DNA from: Puia sp963703355
GTDB lineage: Bacteria > Bacteroidota > Bacteroidia > Chitinophagales > Chitinophagaceae
NCBI GenBank assembly: GCA_963703355.1
Contig: OY969813.1
Location: forward strand, 930,001-994,000
DNA: 64,000 bases
Direction of reading: 5' to 3'
Position numbers and translations under genes: made by a program. This document shows, one piece after another, positions 49,106 through 58,578 of this stretch; positions within the stretch are counted from its first letter, which is position 1; each line of letters begins with the position of its first letter. Under the pieces are notes generated by a model that worked only from the letters and a program-made list of their open reading frames with translations, had not been told where the DNA came from and did not search any database.

Positions 49106-51070
49106 ATGAAACGAACCGTTTTTATTCCAGCGCTCGTTTTAATCATCGCGTCGCTCTCGGCGTCCATGAGAAAAAAAGACAAACATTTTTCAGGAGCAGT
49201 ATCACGTATATCACAACTGTATAATGCGCAGGTAAAATCACTGGATTCATTTCTTCAGGTTTATCCCACCTATTTTTATGATAGTAGTTATGCCGTGCGG
49301 GAAAAAAAATACGAAGAGCTGGCTTATTATTTCAGGCGTGCCTCCTCATTTATTATTTATTTCGAACCGGCACTTTATTACGCTAAGCTGGCTGGCCCTT
49401 TTCAGTTTCATAAAAATAATAAAACGGGATTTTTTAACGGACTGCCGGATGCCTGGCTGTTTCAGGGACCCATCGGTAATGAAACAGATTCCGATCTATT
49501 AAAGTATTATAGTAAAGACGACACGCTGTCACAGAAAGACTTTATCAGTAAAGCTGTTTCGCAGTATCGTGTCGACTTAAAGGATTGTCATTTAGCCGAT
49601 CACTTAAATGGAATGAATGAATCCATGCTCTTCGACGCTTTAAGAAAAGAAATATTCCGAATCAGCACCATCGATATTGCCAATAGTGATTTTATTATTG
49701 AAAAAGCGGCGATACCAGGCCTCAACGGGTCCGTAAACAGCTGGCTTCTTTTTACTGAAGAATTTGTTCATGAACTGCCATCATCCAGGAACGATTTACA
49801 AAAGCAATGGATGGCATTGAGTAATAGTACGAGACAATATCTGGCAGATAATAAAGATTTTTATGCGTTCAACCGGATGTATTTCATTAAAAATTATCTG
49901 ATTCCGCTTTCCATTTTCTTATCGGATCTGCAGGTTGCACTCGATGTTCCTTTTTATCAGAAACCGGCTGCCATAAAATCAGACGCACGTTTTATCTATG
50001 ATAAAAATGTATTTAACGCTGATTATTTCGCGCCGGACAAAGAGGCCTGGTATTCACCGGGGAAAGCAGCGCTGGGTGAAATGCTTTTCTTCGATCCTCT
50101 TTTGTCGGATAATAACCAGCGTGCCTGTGCTTCCTGCCATAAACCTGCCCTGGCATTTACCGATGGTAAAATGAAAAGCACGGCTTTCGGATTTGACACA
50201 CTGCCCCGTAATTCGCCAACCGTTATCAATGCAGGTTTTCAAAACAAACTTTTCTGGGATATGCGCGCAGGGTCGTTGGAAGACCAGCTGGATTCAGTGG
50301 TCAACAACATACGTGAGATGCACAGTTCATTTTACGGACTCGTTGACAAGTTAAATGCAAGTCCGGAATACGTGCGGCTTTTTCACAAGGCCTTTCCAAA
50401 TACAAAAAAGACAGGGATTACCAGGGCCTATATTAAATATGCCATTGCTGCTTATGAACGAACCCTCACCGGACTCGATAGTCGCTTCGATCAGTATATG
50501 CAGGGCGATTCTTCCAAACTAAACGTGCAGGAAATAAATGGATTCAATGTGTATATGGGAAAAGCAAAATGTGGCGTTTGCCATTTTGCGCCATTATTCA
50601 ACGGATCGCTTCCTCCGTTTTATGATGTATCAGACAATCATTCAATTGGTGTGCCGGTCAGGGATTCCATGATCAAATATGTAGTTGATCCCGATCTCGG
50701 ACTGATGAAAATAAACTACGATTCATTTGCCCGCTTCTCTTTCAAAACACCCACGGTTCGCAACGTGGCCCTCACTTCACCCTATATGCACAATGGATTG
50801 TTTAAAACACTCGAACAGGTAGTGAATTTTTACGACAATGCGGCGGGAAATAACTTTACAAAAGACATGCGCCCCGATATGACCGGCCTCCCCTTTTTTA
50901 CCATTCTGCCCATACCACTCAAACTTACGGATGATGAAAAAAAAGATCTTATATCATTTTTAAAATCACTTACCGACACTACCGCCTCGGCAAAAATACC
51001 CGACCATTTACCCCGTTTGAGCGCCCCCTATACGAAACTTAACATGAGGACCATCGGCGGCAATTACTAA
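49106..51070 (+). CDS. Di-heme cytochrome c peroxidase (MauG/CcpA family) with N-terminal extension
   Basis: 654 residues. Residues about 30-285 form a helical extension of unknown role, unlike the normal 320-residue peroxidase. From about 310 the peroxidase starts (GKAALGEMLFFDPLLSD) with haem sites CASCH (341-345) and CGVCH (489-493). FKTPTVRNVALTSPYMHNG and the Met-rich tail are typical. It would reduce peroxide with cytochrome c electrons or act as a MauG-like oxidase. A single-gene unit; the 242-base gap before it (48864-49105) shows nothing else I can support. Confidence 0.9.
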   Translation: MKRTVFIPALVLIIASLSASMRKKDKHFSGAVSRISQLYNAQVKSLDSFLQVYPTYFYDSSYAVREKKYEELAYYFRRASSFIIYFEPALYYAKLAGPFQFHKNNKTGFFNGLPDAWLFQGPIGNETDSDLLKYYSKDDTLSQKDFISKAVSQYRVDLKDCHLADHLNGMNESMLFDALRKEIFRISTIDIANSDFIIEKAAIPGLNGSVNSWLLFTEEFVHELPSSRNDLQKQWMALSNSTRQYLADNKDFYAFNRMYFIKNYLIPLSIFLSDLQVALDVPFYQKPAAIKSDARFIYDKNVFNADYFAPDKEAWYSPGKAALGEMLFFDPLLSDNNQRACASCHKPALAFTDGKMKSTAFGFDTLPRNSPTVINAGFQNKLFWDMRAGSLEDQLDSVVNNIREMHSSFYGLVDKLNASPEYVRLFHKAFPNTKKTGITRAYIKYAIAAYERTLTGLDSRFDQYMQGDSSKLNVQEINGFNVYMGKAKCGVCHFAPLFNGSLPPFYDVSDNHSIGVPVRDSMIKYVVDPDLGLMKINYDSFARFSFKTPTVRNVALTSPYMHNGLFKTLEQVVNFYDNAAGNNFTKDMRPDMTGLPFFTILPIPLKLTDDEKKDLISFLKSLTDTTASAKIPDHLPRLSAPYTKLNMRTIGGNY

Positions 51071-51163
51071 TTTAGTTCGAAAACGGGATAGTCATTCTTG
51101 CCAAATCTAAAACCGAGATCTGGCATGAGATGCAGTCTTCCACGAAGTACGATAACTTTGGGA

Positions 51164-51526
51164 ATGATGATACCACAAACGCTCTTCAAAGACTTAATTA
51201 AAAAAGCATATGCCGCTTTCAATGCAAGAGATATTGATAGGGCACTATCAACCATGCAACCCAATGTACAATGGTCAAAAGCCTGGGAAGGCGGATACAT
51301 CAGCGGACACGCTGCAATTAAAGAATACTGGATAAGGCAGTGGAAAGAAATCAATCCAGATGTTGAACCCGTTGGATTTCATGAAAGGCAGAATGGAAGT
51401 TTAGAGGTGAAGGTCCAACAAAAAGTAAAAGACTTAAAAGGCAATACAGTATTTGAAGGGACAGTAAAACACATTTATACTTTTGAAGACGGCCTGATCA
51501 AAACGATGGATATTGAACTTGTATGA
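51164..51526 (+). CDS. SnoaL/NTF2-like protein
   Basis: 120 residues from ATG 51164 (an earlier frame from 51098 lies in the intergenic region and lacks family similarity). The fold starts KDLIKKAYAAFNARDIDRAL and ends with strands VFEGTVKHIYTFEDGLIKTM, typical SnoaL-like nuclear-transport-factor-2 fold. May bind a small ligand or isomerise; unknown. Preceded by GGGA. Confidence 0.8.
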   Translation: MMIPQTLFKDLIKKAYAAFNARDIDRALSTMQPNVQWSKAWEGGYISGHAAIKEYWIRQWKEINPDVEPVGFHERQNGSLEVKVQQKVKDLKGNTVFEGTVKHIYTFEDGLIKTMDIELV

Positions 51527-51552
51527 GCTTAACTAATAAATGAAATAGATTT

Positions 51553-51669
51553 CTATACATCCAACCTGTTTTCAATGTCCATACGCTCATGCAAAATTCT
51601 TATGATTTGTATGACATCGTTGACTTCTTTGAAAAAAATTAAGTCTGATTTAACCTTTCGTACGTTCAT
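51553..51669 (-). pseudogene. C-terminal remnant of a ParE-type toxin
   Basis: A 38-codon frame with ATG 51669 reads MNVRKVKSDLIFFKEVNDVI then QIIRILHERMDIENRLDV. The ending IIRILHERMDIENRL is diagnostic of RelE/ParE-family toxins, which are normally about 95-100 residues. The N-terminal half and any antitoxin are missing; a stop lies upstream in the frame at about 51696. The 222-base gap holds nothing else I can support. Confidence 0.6.
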
Positions 51670-51814
51670 TTCCGTTCCTTTCCGACCATCTCCTCATTGA
51701 TTATCCTTTATGATAGCCCCGTGCTAATTTTGAAAGTGAACTGAACAATTGCTCCCGGTAACTGTTTATACGCATTGTAATCACATTTTACACATCAAAT
51801 ACAAAAAAATTCTT

Positions 51815-52924
51815 ATGAGTTCGTCTTTTCCGTTATTGTTCAGTACTTATAAACTTGGCGACATAACACTTAAAAACAGGATTGTGATGTCGCCCATGAC
51901 ACGCAGTCGCGCTATCGGAAACATTCCAAACGATTTGATGGCAAGTTATTACGGCGCCCGTGCCGGGGCAGGACTAATTATCACAGAAGGCACTTCACCT
52001 TCACCCGATGGTTTGGGTTACGCGCGTATTCCCGGTTTATATAATAAAGCACAGGTGGATGGATGGAAAAAAGTAACCACCGCAGTACATGAAAAAGGTG
52101 GAAAAATATTCGTGCAGTTGATGCATACGGGCCGTATCGCACATCCGCATAACTTACCGGACGAAGGTATAGTAAGAGGTGTGTCTGCCATCGCCGCCGC
52201 CGAAACACAGATGTACACGGATAAGGCAGGAATGCAACCGTTGCCGGTACCAAAAGAAATTACGACTGAAGAAATTCCCGCACTGATTGAAGAATTTGTG
52301 CAGAGTGCAAAATATGCTGTTGAAGCAGGATTCGACGGAGTAGAATTACACGGCGCCAATGGTTACCTGTTGGAACAATTTTTAAATCCCGCTTCCAATC
52401 ACCGTACCGATGTTTATGGAGGCAGTCCAGAAAAACGCAATCGTTTTGTGCTGGAAGTAGTTGCAGCCATTGCGCGTGCAATTGGCAAAGAGAAAACAGG
52501 TATCCGTTTGTCGCCCTTTGGCGCGAATGGTGAAATGATCGCTGACGAACATACCGAGCAGCAATATGCGCAACTGGCGGCGGGCTTAAAACAAATCGGT
52601 ATCGTGTACCTGCATATCGTTGACCATTCTTCCTTAGGCGCACCCGTGGTGCCGCAAAGTGCCAAAGATGCGATACGTAAAGCATTCGGTGCAACAATCA
52701 TTCTGGCCGGTGGCTATGATGGAGCCCGTGCTGAGTCAGATCTTAAGGAAGGCAGAGGTGACCTGATTGCTTTTGGCCGGCCATTTATAGCAAATCCTGA
52801 TCTTGTAAAACGTATTCGCATTGGCGCCGAATTGGGCCAACCTGATTTTGGCACTTTTTATACGCCGGGAGAAAAAGGTTATACTGATTATCCGGTGTTG
52901 AAGAGCGAGCTGCAGGAAAATTAA
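51815..52924 (+). CDS. Old yellow enzyme-family alkene reductase
   Basis: 369 residues from ATG 51815. FMN-dependent NAD(P)H enone reductase: LFSTYKLGDITLKNRIVMSP, FVQLMHTGRIAHP, FDGVELHGANGYLLEQFLNP (His-x2-Asn substrate pair), NHRTDVYGGSPEKRNRF and the C-terminal FGRPFIANPDL. Normal length. It reduces alpha,beta-unsaturated carbonyls and possibly nitro compounds. A single-gene unit ended by a hairpin. Confidence 0.94.
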   Translation: MSSSFPLLFSTYKLGDITLKNRIVMSPMTRSRAIGNIPNDLMASYYGARAGAGLIITEGTSPSPDGLGYARIPGLYNKAQVDGWKKVTTAVHEKGGKIFVQLMHTGRIAHPHNLPDEGIVRGVSAIAAAETQMYTDKAGMQPLPVPKEITTEEIPALIEEFVQSAKYAVEAGFDGVELHGANGYLLEQFLNPASNHRTDVYGGSPEKRNRFVLEVVAAIARAIGKEKTGIRLSPFGANGEMIADEHTEQQYAQLAAGLKQIGIVYLHIVDHSSLGAPVVPQSAKDAIRKAFGATIILAGGYDGARAESDLKEGRGDLIAFGRPFIANPDLVKRIRIGAELGQPDFGTFYTPGEKGYTDYPVLKSELQEN

Positions 52925-52944
52925 TAGGATAAAAAAAGGAGAAA

Positions 52945-52982
52945 CAACATTCCAGGTTGCTTTTTTACCTTCTGGAATGTTG
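52945..52982. terminator. Hairpin terminator after the alkene reductase
   Basis: CAACATTCCAG and CTGGAATGTTG form a perfect 11-bp stem with a T-rich 16-base loop; no T-run follows. Confidence 0.55.
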
Positions 52983-53031
52983 CTGTTGCCAATGGACTAA
53001 ATCGTTTTATTTTTGATGATAAAACTTTCTT

Positions 53032-53652
53032 ATGTCCCTCCATCTTACAGAAATCATCGATATCCTGGGAACCTTCAGTTTCGCCGTCTCCGGCGCTTTT
53101 GCAGCCAAGGAAGCGAGGCTGGATATTTTCGGCGTACTCATTCTCGCATTTGTTACTTCGATCGGAGGAGGAACTATCCGCGACCTGCTGATCGGAGATT
53201 TACCTGTGGGCTGGATGCGACATCCCTGGATCGGCTGGGTGATCGCAGCGGGCGCGGCGGGTTCGCTTTTTTTTGGCAACAGGTTACAACAGATGCAACG
53301 CGTGCTGAATATTTTCGATTCGCTGGGACTCGGACTGTACACGGTGATCGGTATTCAAAAGGGAATCGCACACGGTCTGCCGCCTTCGGTTTGCATTGCC
53401 CTGGGCACCATCACCGGCTGTTTTGGCGGTGTGATCAGAGACGTCCTCTTAAATAAAATTCCGCTGATCTTTCATAAGGAAATTTATGCGTCCGCATCCA
53501 TCGCGGGAGGTGCAACTTATTTTTTACTGGCGGCGTTACACCTGCCGGAAATCATGAACGTTGCCTTGTCGATCCTGATCATATATATTATTCGCATGAT
53601 CGTAGTGCGCTTTAAACTGAACCTGCCGGCCTGGAATACTCCAAAACTTTAG
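53032..53652 (+). CDS. TRIC-type cation channel (UPF0126)
   Basis: 206 residues, seven membrane helices in two three-helix repeats of the YadS/YicG family, each with a glycine motif: GGGTIRDLLIGD and GCFGGVIRDVLLNKIP. Bacterial TRIC channels pass monovalent cations. N-terminus MSLHLTEIIDILGTFSFAVS. The length is normal. It stands alone. Confidence 0.92.
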   Translation: MSLHLTEIIDILGTFSFAVSGAFAAKEARLDIFGVLILAFVTSIGGGTIRDLLIGDLPVGWMRHPWIGWVIAAGAAGSLFFGNRLQQMQRVLNIFDSLGLGLYTVIGIQKGIAHGLPPSVCIALGTITGCFGGVIRDVLLNKIPLIFHKEIYASASIAGGATYFLLAALHLPEIMNVALSILIIYIIRMIVVRFKLNLPAWNTPKL

Positions 53653-53775
53653 AAATCGTCCGCCTTCGCAATTACGTCGGAGAATTTCCGGCGTTTGACG
53701 AAATAAATTTCAGGCCGAAGAAATTTAACTTACGCTTGCGCTATAAAAAATTGCCATTACACTAAATCATTTTAT

Positions 53776-54321
53776 ATGGTAAAAAAATTCATTCCTCTCC
53801 TGTTATTTATTCTTATATCCTTTACATCATTTGCTCAGTCGGATCCCACAGGTAAATTGTATATGGATGCCGCGATTACAAGATTGCAGCATGCAAAGAC
53901 CTACACCCTTGCAATGGCTGAATTGATGCCCGAAAGCAAATATGGATTCAAACCCACTCCTGAAGAAATGAGTTTTGCTGAACAGCTCCTTCACATCGGA
54001 CAAAATCTTGGCTGGCTCACCTCCAAATATATTTTCAAAGAATCCAATGAAACAGATCCTTTTAAATGGCCGGATCCCATTACCAAAGCGGCCGTGATCG
54101 CAACCGTTTCGCGGGCTTATGATTATGCAATTGACAAATACAAACATTTCGATGTTTCGCACTTAACCGACTCTGTGTATTTTGAATACATGGGCGCGGG
54201 GCGCATCAGCAAACTACAGTTTATGAATCTGGTGAATGATCACCAGGCACATCACCGCGGACAGATGGTTGTTTATCTGCGCCTGAATGGGATTACGCCA
54301 CCTGAATATATTGGATGGTAA
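53776..54321 (+). CDS. Exported DinB-family protein
   Basis: 181 residues with signal peptide (cleavage near SFAQS) and a DinB/YfiT four-helix domain. The metal-binding His triad is probably H in LLHIGQN and the pair in NDHQAHHRGQMVVYL. Family members bind a divalent metal; function varies (thiol transfer, unknown). Exported DinB proteins are common in Bacteroidota. Confidence 0.88.
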   Translation: MVKKFIPLLLFILISFTSFAQSDPTGKLYMDAAITRLQHAKTYTLAMAELMPESKYGFKPTPEEMSFAEQLLHIGQNLGWLTSKYIFKESNETDPFKWPDPITKAAVIATVSRAYDYAIDKYKHFDVSHLTDSVYFEYMGAGRISKLQFMNLVNDHQAHHRGQMVVYLRLNGITPPEYIGW

Positions 54322-54378
54322 TCAGGATGAACCGTTAAATCCTCCAAAAAAGCTTGCAGATATTAAAAATATCCATTT

Positions 54379-54400
54379 ACTTTGTATTTCAAAGTACTTT
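54379..54400 (+). promoter_or_regulatory. Operator ACTTTG-N5-CAAAG-N-ACTTT, copy 1
   Basis: ACTTTGTATTTCAAAGTACTTT sits just before the start codon of the 54404 gene. It combines the palindrome CTTTG-N5-CAAAG with a further half-site, and a near-identical copy lies before CreD at 55387. Likely bound by the winged-helix regulator encoded between them. Confidence 0.6.
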
Positions 54401-54403
54401 TAT

Positions 54404-55066
54404 ATGGACAATCCCAGCCAGCCACTCGAAGCATTACATGATATAAAACGGATGATGGAGCGAAGCAGCCGGTTTATCAGTTTGAGCGGTTGGAGCGGCA
54501 TATCCGCAGGTGTTTGTGCATTGGTGGGTGCCTGGATCGCGCATCTCAGGATATTCCATTATTATCAAACGGAATATAAAAAAGTCGGTGGTGCAATCAT
54601 TGAATTAAGATATGACCTGATTTTAATTGCCCTGGTCACTTTCGTAACCGCCTTTGCACTTGCCACTTTTTTTACATTCGTCAGAAGTAAAAAGGAAGGC
54701 GTTCCCATTTGGGGTAGTACAGCAAGAAGATTAATGTGGAATACATTCTTACCACTGGCAACCGGAGCCATATTGATCTGGCATATCATAGAAATAAGCG
54801 GATACGAATTGGTTGCACCTTCCTGTCTGATATTCTATGGTCTGGCGCTTGTAAACGGAAGTAAATACACGATGGGTGAAGTTCGTTGGTTGGGATATGG
54901 AGAAATTATACTGGGCATTATAAATCTTTGGGTTCCCGATCACGGAATTTTCTTCTGGACCCTTGGATTCGGCGTATTCCATGTGATATACGGTTTTGCC
55001 ATGTGGTGGAAATACGAACGTATAGTGGATACTGCTGTACATATTCAGCAGATTAAAGGGAATTAA
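54404..55066 (+). CDS. Polytopic membrane protein of the CreD module
   Basis: 221 residues from ATG 54404, which lies 3 bases after the operator. Amphipathic start MDNPSQPLEALHDIKRMMER, then about six membrane helices (about 28-48, 75-95, 112-135, ...). Resembles the Bacteroidota membrane protein that accompanies the small winged-helix regulator and CreD-like proteins; function unknown. It is 4 bases upstream of the regulator gene. Confidence 0.75.
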   Translation: MDNPSQPLEALHDIKRMMERSSRFISLSGWSGISAGVCALVGAWIAHLRIFHYYQTEYKKVGGAIIELRYDLILIALVTFVTAFALATFFTFVRSKKEGVPIWGSTARRLMWNTFLPLATGAILIWHIIEISGYELVAPSCLIFYGLALVNGSKYTMGEVRWLGYGEIILGIINLWVPDHGIFFWTLGFGVFHVIYGFAMWWKYERIVDTAVHIQQIKGN

Positions 55067-55070
55067 CATC

Positions 55071-55370
55071 ATGAAGAATCCGATTGAACAGTTGAATAAA
55101 GTATTTGACAGCCGTATCCGACTGGGTATCATGAGCACATTGATCATGAACACCAGGACCAATTTTAACGAGCTTAAAGAACTCATACAGGTTACTGACG
55201 GAAATCTGGCCAGTCATATGAAAACACTTGAAGAAGCCGGATACATTCAGGTGGTAAAGGGATTTATCGGAAGAAAAACAAATACAACATATGTCATCAC
55301 AACCAGTGGAAAAAAAGCATTTAAATCACATTTGGATGCATTGGAAAAAATGATCCGGTCCATCGATTGA
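55071..55370 (+). CDS. Small winged-helix transcriptional regulator
   Basis: 99 residues, a single MarR/ArsR-like winged-helix domain: LNKVFDSRIRLGIMSTLIMN, NFNELKELIQVTDGNLASHM (recognition helix) and IGRKTNTTYVITTSGKKAF (wing). No sensor domain. Probably binds the two ACTTTG...CAAAG operators before 54404 and 55419, controlling both itself and creD. Confidence 0.88.
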   Translation: MKNPIEQLNKVFDSRIRLGIMSTLIMNTRTNFNELKELIQVTDGNLASHMKTLEEAGYIQVVKGFIGRKTNTTYVITTSGKKAFKSHLDALEKMIRSID

Positions 55371-55386
55371 TTTTTTTTATCAATTC

Positions 55387-55408
55387 ACTTTGAATTACAA
55401 AGCACTTT
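55387..55408 (+). promoter_or_regulatory. Operator ACTTTG-N5-CAAAG-N-ACTTT, copy 2
   Basis: ACTTTGAATTACAAAGCACTTT, 19 of 22 bases identical to the copy at 54379, ends 10 bases before the creD start codon. Confidence 0.6.
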
Positions 55409-55418
55409 CCATATTACA

Positions 55419-57224
55419 ATGAAAACAATTACATTGAGCGTCAGGATATGGTTTCTTTCAACAGTGGTACTCGCATTGTTGGGATTATTTTTTTTATTAT
55501 TCACCAATGCAGGTTTGGCAGCTTTTATTTTGCCGGCGATGCCCATTAGTTTGATTGCAAGTTTGCCCGTATTATTCATCATGATTTTATTGTTACCAAT
55601 CATTAAAAGTCAGGTGGACTCATACAACAACAAGGTTTACCTGACAATCCTGCTTTGTGCTGTACTTGCTTTTTTATATGGTGTTTTCTTTTTTATTGTT
55701 TATTCAGCATTTCCCGGACTAATGGGTCATTGGACAACCCCGCTTCTGGAAGCCGCACTGGCCATATTCGGGGTCCTGTTTTGTATTTCGCTGATCGTAC
55801 TCTTTATCTCAAAAAAACAACTTGAAATCTATTTCGAATATGCTAACTCAATTTTATTAAACTATAAACAAACAAATATGGAAACGCCAAACAGTGCCCA
55901 AACGATTTCTTATCAAACACCTGCCAGTCGCTCGAACAAAATTCTGATCAAAGGCGCCATTACGGCTGCGCTGATCGGTCTGATGATGTTGCCGACCGTG
56001 TATATCAACGATCTGATTCAGGAAAGACAATCCCGAAATGAAGCAGTGGTTAAAGAAGTAGACAGTCGCTGGGCCAGTGAGCAAATACTATCCGGACCAT
56101 ATATCTATCTCCCCTATCATCTAAATACCACGGATGCTACGGGCAAACCGGTAGTAGTAACCAAACATTTGATTATTATTCCGGAAAATAAAGAGGTTAG
56201 TGGAAAAATAAATCACGAAATCAGAGAAAGATCCATTTACAAAGTGCTGCTTTATCGCGCCGATGTGAAGGACCGTGGAAATTTTATTTTCAGTCTTCCA
56301 AAAGAATTAACCACAGATCAGATTCAATGGAGCGATGCAAAAATCTGTTTTGGAATTTCCGACTTCAAAGGAATCGAAGAAAGGATCATCATCCGTTTCA
56401 ATGGCAGTGACAATGAACTTTCTCCAGGACTACCCTCGGAAGATATCAATGAAAAAGGATTGTCTGCCCCCATTGCCATTACCCCGGCTGACCTGGGCAA
56501 GCTTTTGAATTATGATATGAATTTAAAAATCAAGGGTAGTGAAATGCTCCATTTCATTCCTCTGAGTGGTAACAGTCATTATTCTTTAGTTTCGGACTGG
56601 CCAAGCCCCAGTTTTGACGGAAGCAATCTTCCTTCTGAAAGAACAGTTATGAAATCCGGATTTAACGCTTCATGGAGTTTTAATAAAGCAAATCTGCCCT
56701 TCGGCACCATGTTGAATGATGCAAAATTTGATCTATCGGCATTGGCTTTCGGCGTAACGATGATAGAGCCCGCAGATCAATATGCAAAAACAAATCGGTC
56801 TGTCAAATATGCTTTCCTGATTATCGGGTTAACTTTTTCATTGTTCTTCATTATCGAATTGATGCAGCGCAAACCCATACATCCAGTTCAATATGTACTG
56901 ATCGGACTGGCATTAGTAATATTTTACAGTTTGTTGCTCGCCATAAGTGAATTTATTCCTTTTGACTACGCATATCTGATTGCATCTGCTGCAACAATCC
57001 TTTTAATTGGCCTCTATTCTAAAGCACATTTCAGAAGCTGGAGATCCGCCGGCATATTTATTGGCGTACTTACACTTTTATATGGATTCATATTTATTCT
57101 GATTCGCTTGGAAGATACAGCCCTTTTGGTTGGAAGCATTGGATTGTTTACTATTCTCGCACTCACGATGTATGGTAGCAAAAAGGTAAACTGGTACAGC
57201 AATGCTGAAATTGCCACAGTTTAA
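55419..57224 (+). CDS. creD: CreD-family inner membrane protein fused to an N-terminal membrane domain
   Basis: 601 residues. Residues 1-150 are a separate four-helix membrane domain; CreD itself starts near METPNSAQTISY (about 154) with a helix, then VKEVDSRWASEQILSGPYIYLPY and a large periplasmic beta domain, and four or more C-terminal helices. CreD proteins respond to envelope stress or CreBC control in other bacteria. The operator before it is shared with 54404. Confidence 0.85.
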   Translation: MKTITLSVRIWFLSTVVLALLGLFFLLFTNAGLAAFILPAMPISLIASLPVLFIMILLLPIIKSQVDSYNNKVYLTILLCAVLAFLYGVFFFIVYSAFPGLMGHWTTPLLEAALAIFGVLFCISLIVLFISKKQLEIYFEYANSILLNYKQTNMETPNSAQTISYQTPASRSNKILIKGAITAALIGLMMLPTVYINDLIQERQSRNEAVVKEVDSRWASEQILSGPYIYLPYHLNTTDATGKPVVVTKHLIIIPENKEVSGKINHEIRERSIYKVLLYRADVKDRGNFIFSLPKELTTDQIQWSDAKICFGISDFKGIEERIIIRFNGSDNELSPGLPSEDINEKGLSAPIAITPADLGKLLNYDMNLKIKGSEMLHFIPLSGNSHYSLVSDWPSPSFDGSNLPSERTVMKSGFNASWSFNKANLPFGTMLNDAKFDLSALAFGVTMIEPADQYAKTNRSVKYAFLIIGLTFSLFFIIELMQRKPIHPVQYVLIGLALVIFYSLLLAISEFIPFDYAYLIASAATILLIGLYSKAHFRSWRSAGIFIGVLTLLYGFIFILIRLEDTALLVGSIGLFTILALTMYGSKKVNWYSNAEIATV

Positions 57225-57276
57225 TAAAATGCATATTTATATTCGTATGGCACAACTTTTAAAATTCACAACCCAG

Positions 57277-57924
57277 ATGAAAGCTTATTTCATTTCCGGT
57301 ATAGCAGCGGATAAACGAATATTCAGACATATAAAACTTCCTGAAGGATTTCACGCTGTGTATCTCGATTGGATTAAACCTTATCCTGATGAAAAACTTT
57401 CGCAATATGCGCACCGGCTGGCCCAGAGGATAGACACAACAGAAGCATTCATTCTGGTCGGAACTTCTCTCGGTGGAATAATGGCTGTTGAAATAGCCAA
57501 AGAATATCATCCCGTTGCCGTTATCATAATTGGCAGCGTATCCGTATCCGATAACCTTCCCCGTTATTTCCGAGTAACGGGGAGGTTACAGATACACAGG
57601 CTGATTCCCGGATCCTTTTTTAAAGTATCTGCGATGGCCAAACATTATTTTTCCAGCGAAAATAAGGAAGACAAAAAAATCATTATCAAAATGATTCATG
57701 AAACCGATGCGTCTTTTATTCGTTGGGGAATACACGCAGTTTTAACCTGGCAAAACACTGAACTGCCGAAATCTTTGTACCATATTCACGGCACTAACGA
57801 TAAAATGTTTCCTTATTCTCTGGTTTCAGCAACACACACAATCAACAACGGAGATCATATCATCGTAGTCAGCAAACCCGATGAGGTGAATACGTACATC
57901 CATAAAATTTTGTCAATAAGTTAG
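57277..57924 (+). CDS. Alpha/beta hydrolase
   Basis: 215 residues from ATG 57277 (beginning MKAYFISGIAADKRIFRHIK). Nucleophile Ser in GTSLGG (about 84), acid in HGTNDKMFP and the catalytic His in NGDHIIVV. Substrate unknown; the size fits small esterases. Starts 52 bases after creD. Confidence 0.85.
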   Translation: MKAYFISGIAADKRIFRHIKLPEGFHAVYLDWIKPYPDEKLSQYAHRLAQRIDTTEAFILVGTSLGGIMAVEIAKEYHPVAVIIIGSVSVSDNLPRYFRVTGRLQIHRLIPGSFFKVSAMAKHYFSSENKEDKKIIIKMIHETDASFIRWGIHAVLTWQNTELPKSLYHIHGTNDKMFPYSLVSATHTINNGDHIIVVSKPDEVNTYIHKILSIS

Positions 57925-58009
57925 TCCCTGCGTATTGTCCCTGCTGGTCGCACATACTTTACTATGATCCCCTGATTGTTGCTTAAAATATGTTAAGACC
58001 CCATGAAAT

Positions 58010-58447
58010 TTACTCCGTAATAATTTTATCGCACCATTCTGTGAGACCGACGAAAATTTGAGGATTACCGAATTTGGCGTTTTTATTTGCAAGATCGGTG
58101 TCCATAATACCGCGCGCCCGGCTGCAGGCACCGCAGGCATAAATCTGAATTTTGTTGGCGATCACTTTCGGAAATATGTCCTTTAAGGGAGGCCATCCCA
58201 CTGGTGTGATCGCATTCAGGGTGCTGTCCCGCATTAAATACACCGCTTCGCCCAATAAAAATATCTGAACTTCATGGCCCGCTTCGGCCAGCGCAATGCT
58301 ATGCAAGAATGGAAAAGAAGCTCTTGTAGGATCATCCGATCCCCAGGCGCTCTTCATAAAGATCTTCAGTTTTTTCTCTTGTCGGATAGAAGCCTTTCCA
58401 AGAAAGGGCAAAGGGATAAGATTGGCCAGGAAACTTTTTCGAATCAT
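58010..58447 (-). CDS. DsrE/DsrF-like exported protein
   Basis: 145 residues with a cleavable hydrophobic start (MIRKSFLANLIPLPFLGKA) and the DsrE fold: KIFMKSAWGSDDPTRASFPF, LAEAGHEVQIFLLGEAV, and IYACGACSRARGI with the Cys pair of the sulfur-relay family. Function (sulfur carrier, metal or peroxide) is not settled. Faces the alpha/beta hydrolase convergently. Confidence 0.82.
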   Translation of the reverse strand: MIRKSFLANLIPLPFLGKASIRQEKKLKIFMKSAWGSDDPTRASFPFLHSIALAEAGHEVQIFLLGEAVYLMRDSTLNAITPVGWPPLKDIFPKVIANKIQIYACGACSRARGIMDTDLANKNAKFGNPQIFVGLTEWCDKIITE

Positions 58448-58578
58448 ACTATAAGATTTTCCTTCTAAGCTACCGAATACTTGCTACAGTAAAAGTGTTA
58501 CCTAAGAGTTTTTCTTATATGAATTATTATTTTCTATCTAGCGATTAAAAGAGAGAGAGAGATTAGTTCGAGCCTTCC

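Noticed and set aside
57913..58140. 75-codon ORF on the minus strand over the DsrE gene end.
   Set aside because: Shadow of the DsrE-like gene and the hydrolase end in other frames.
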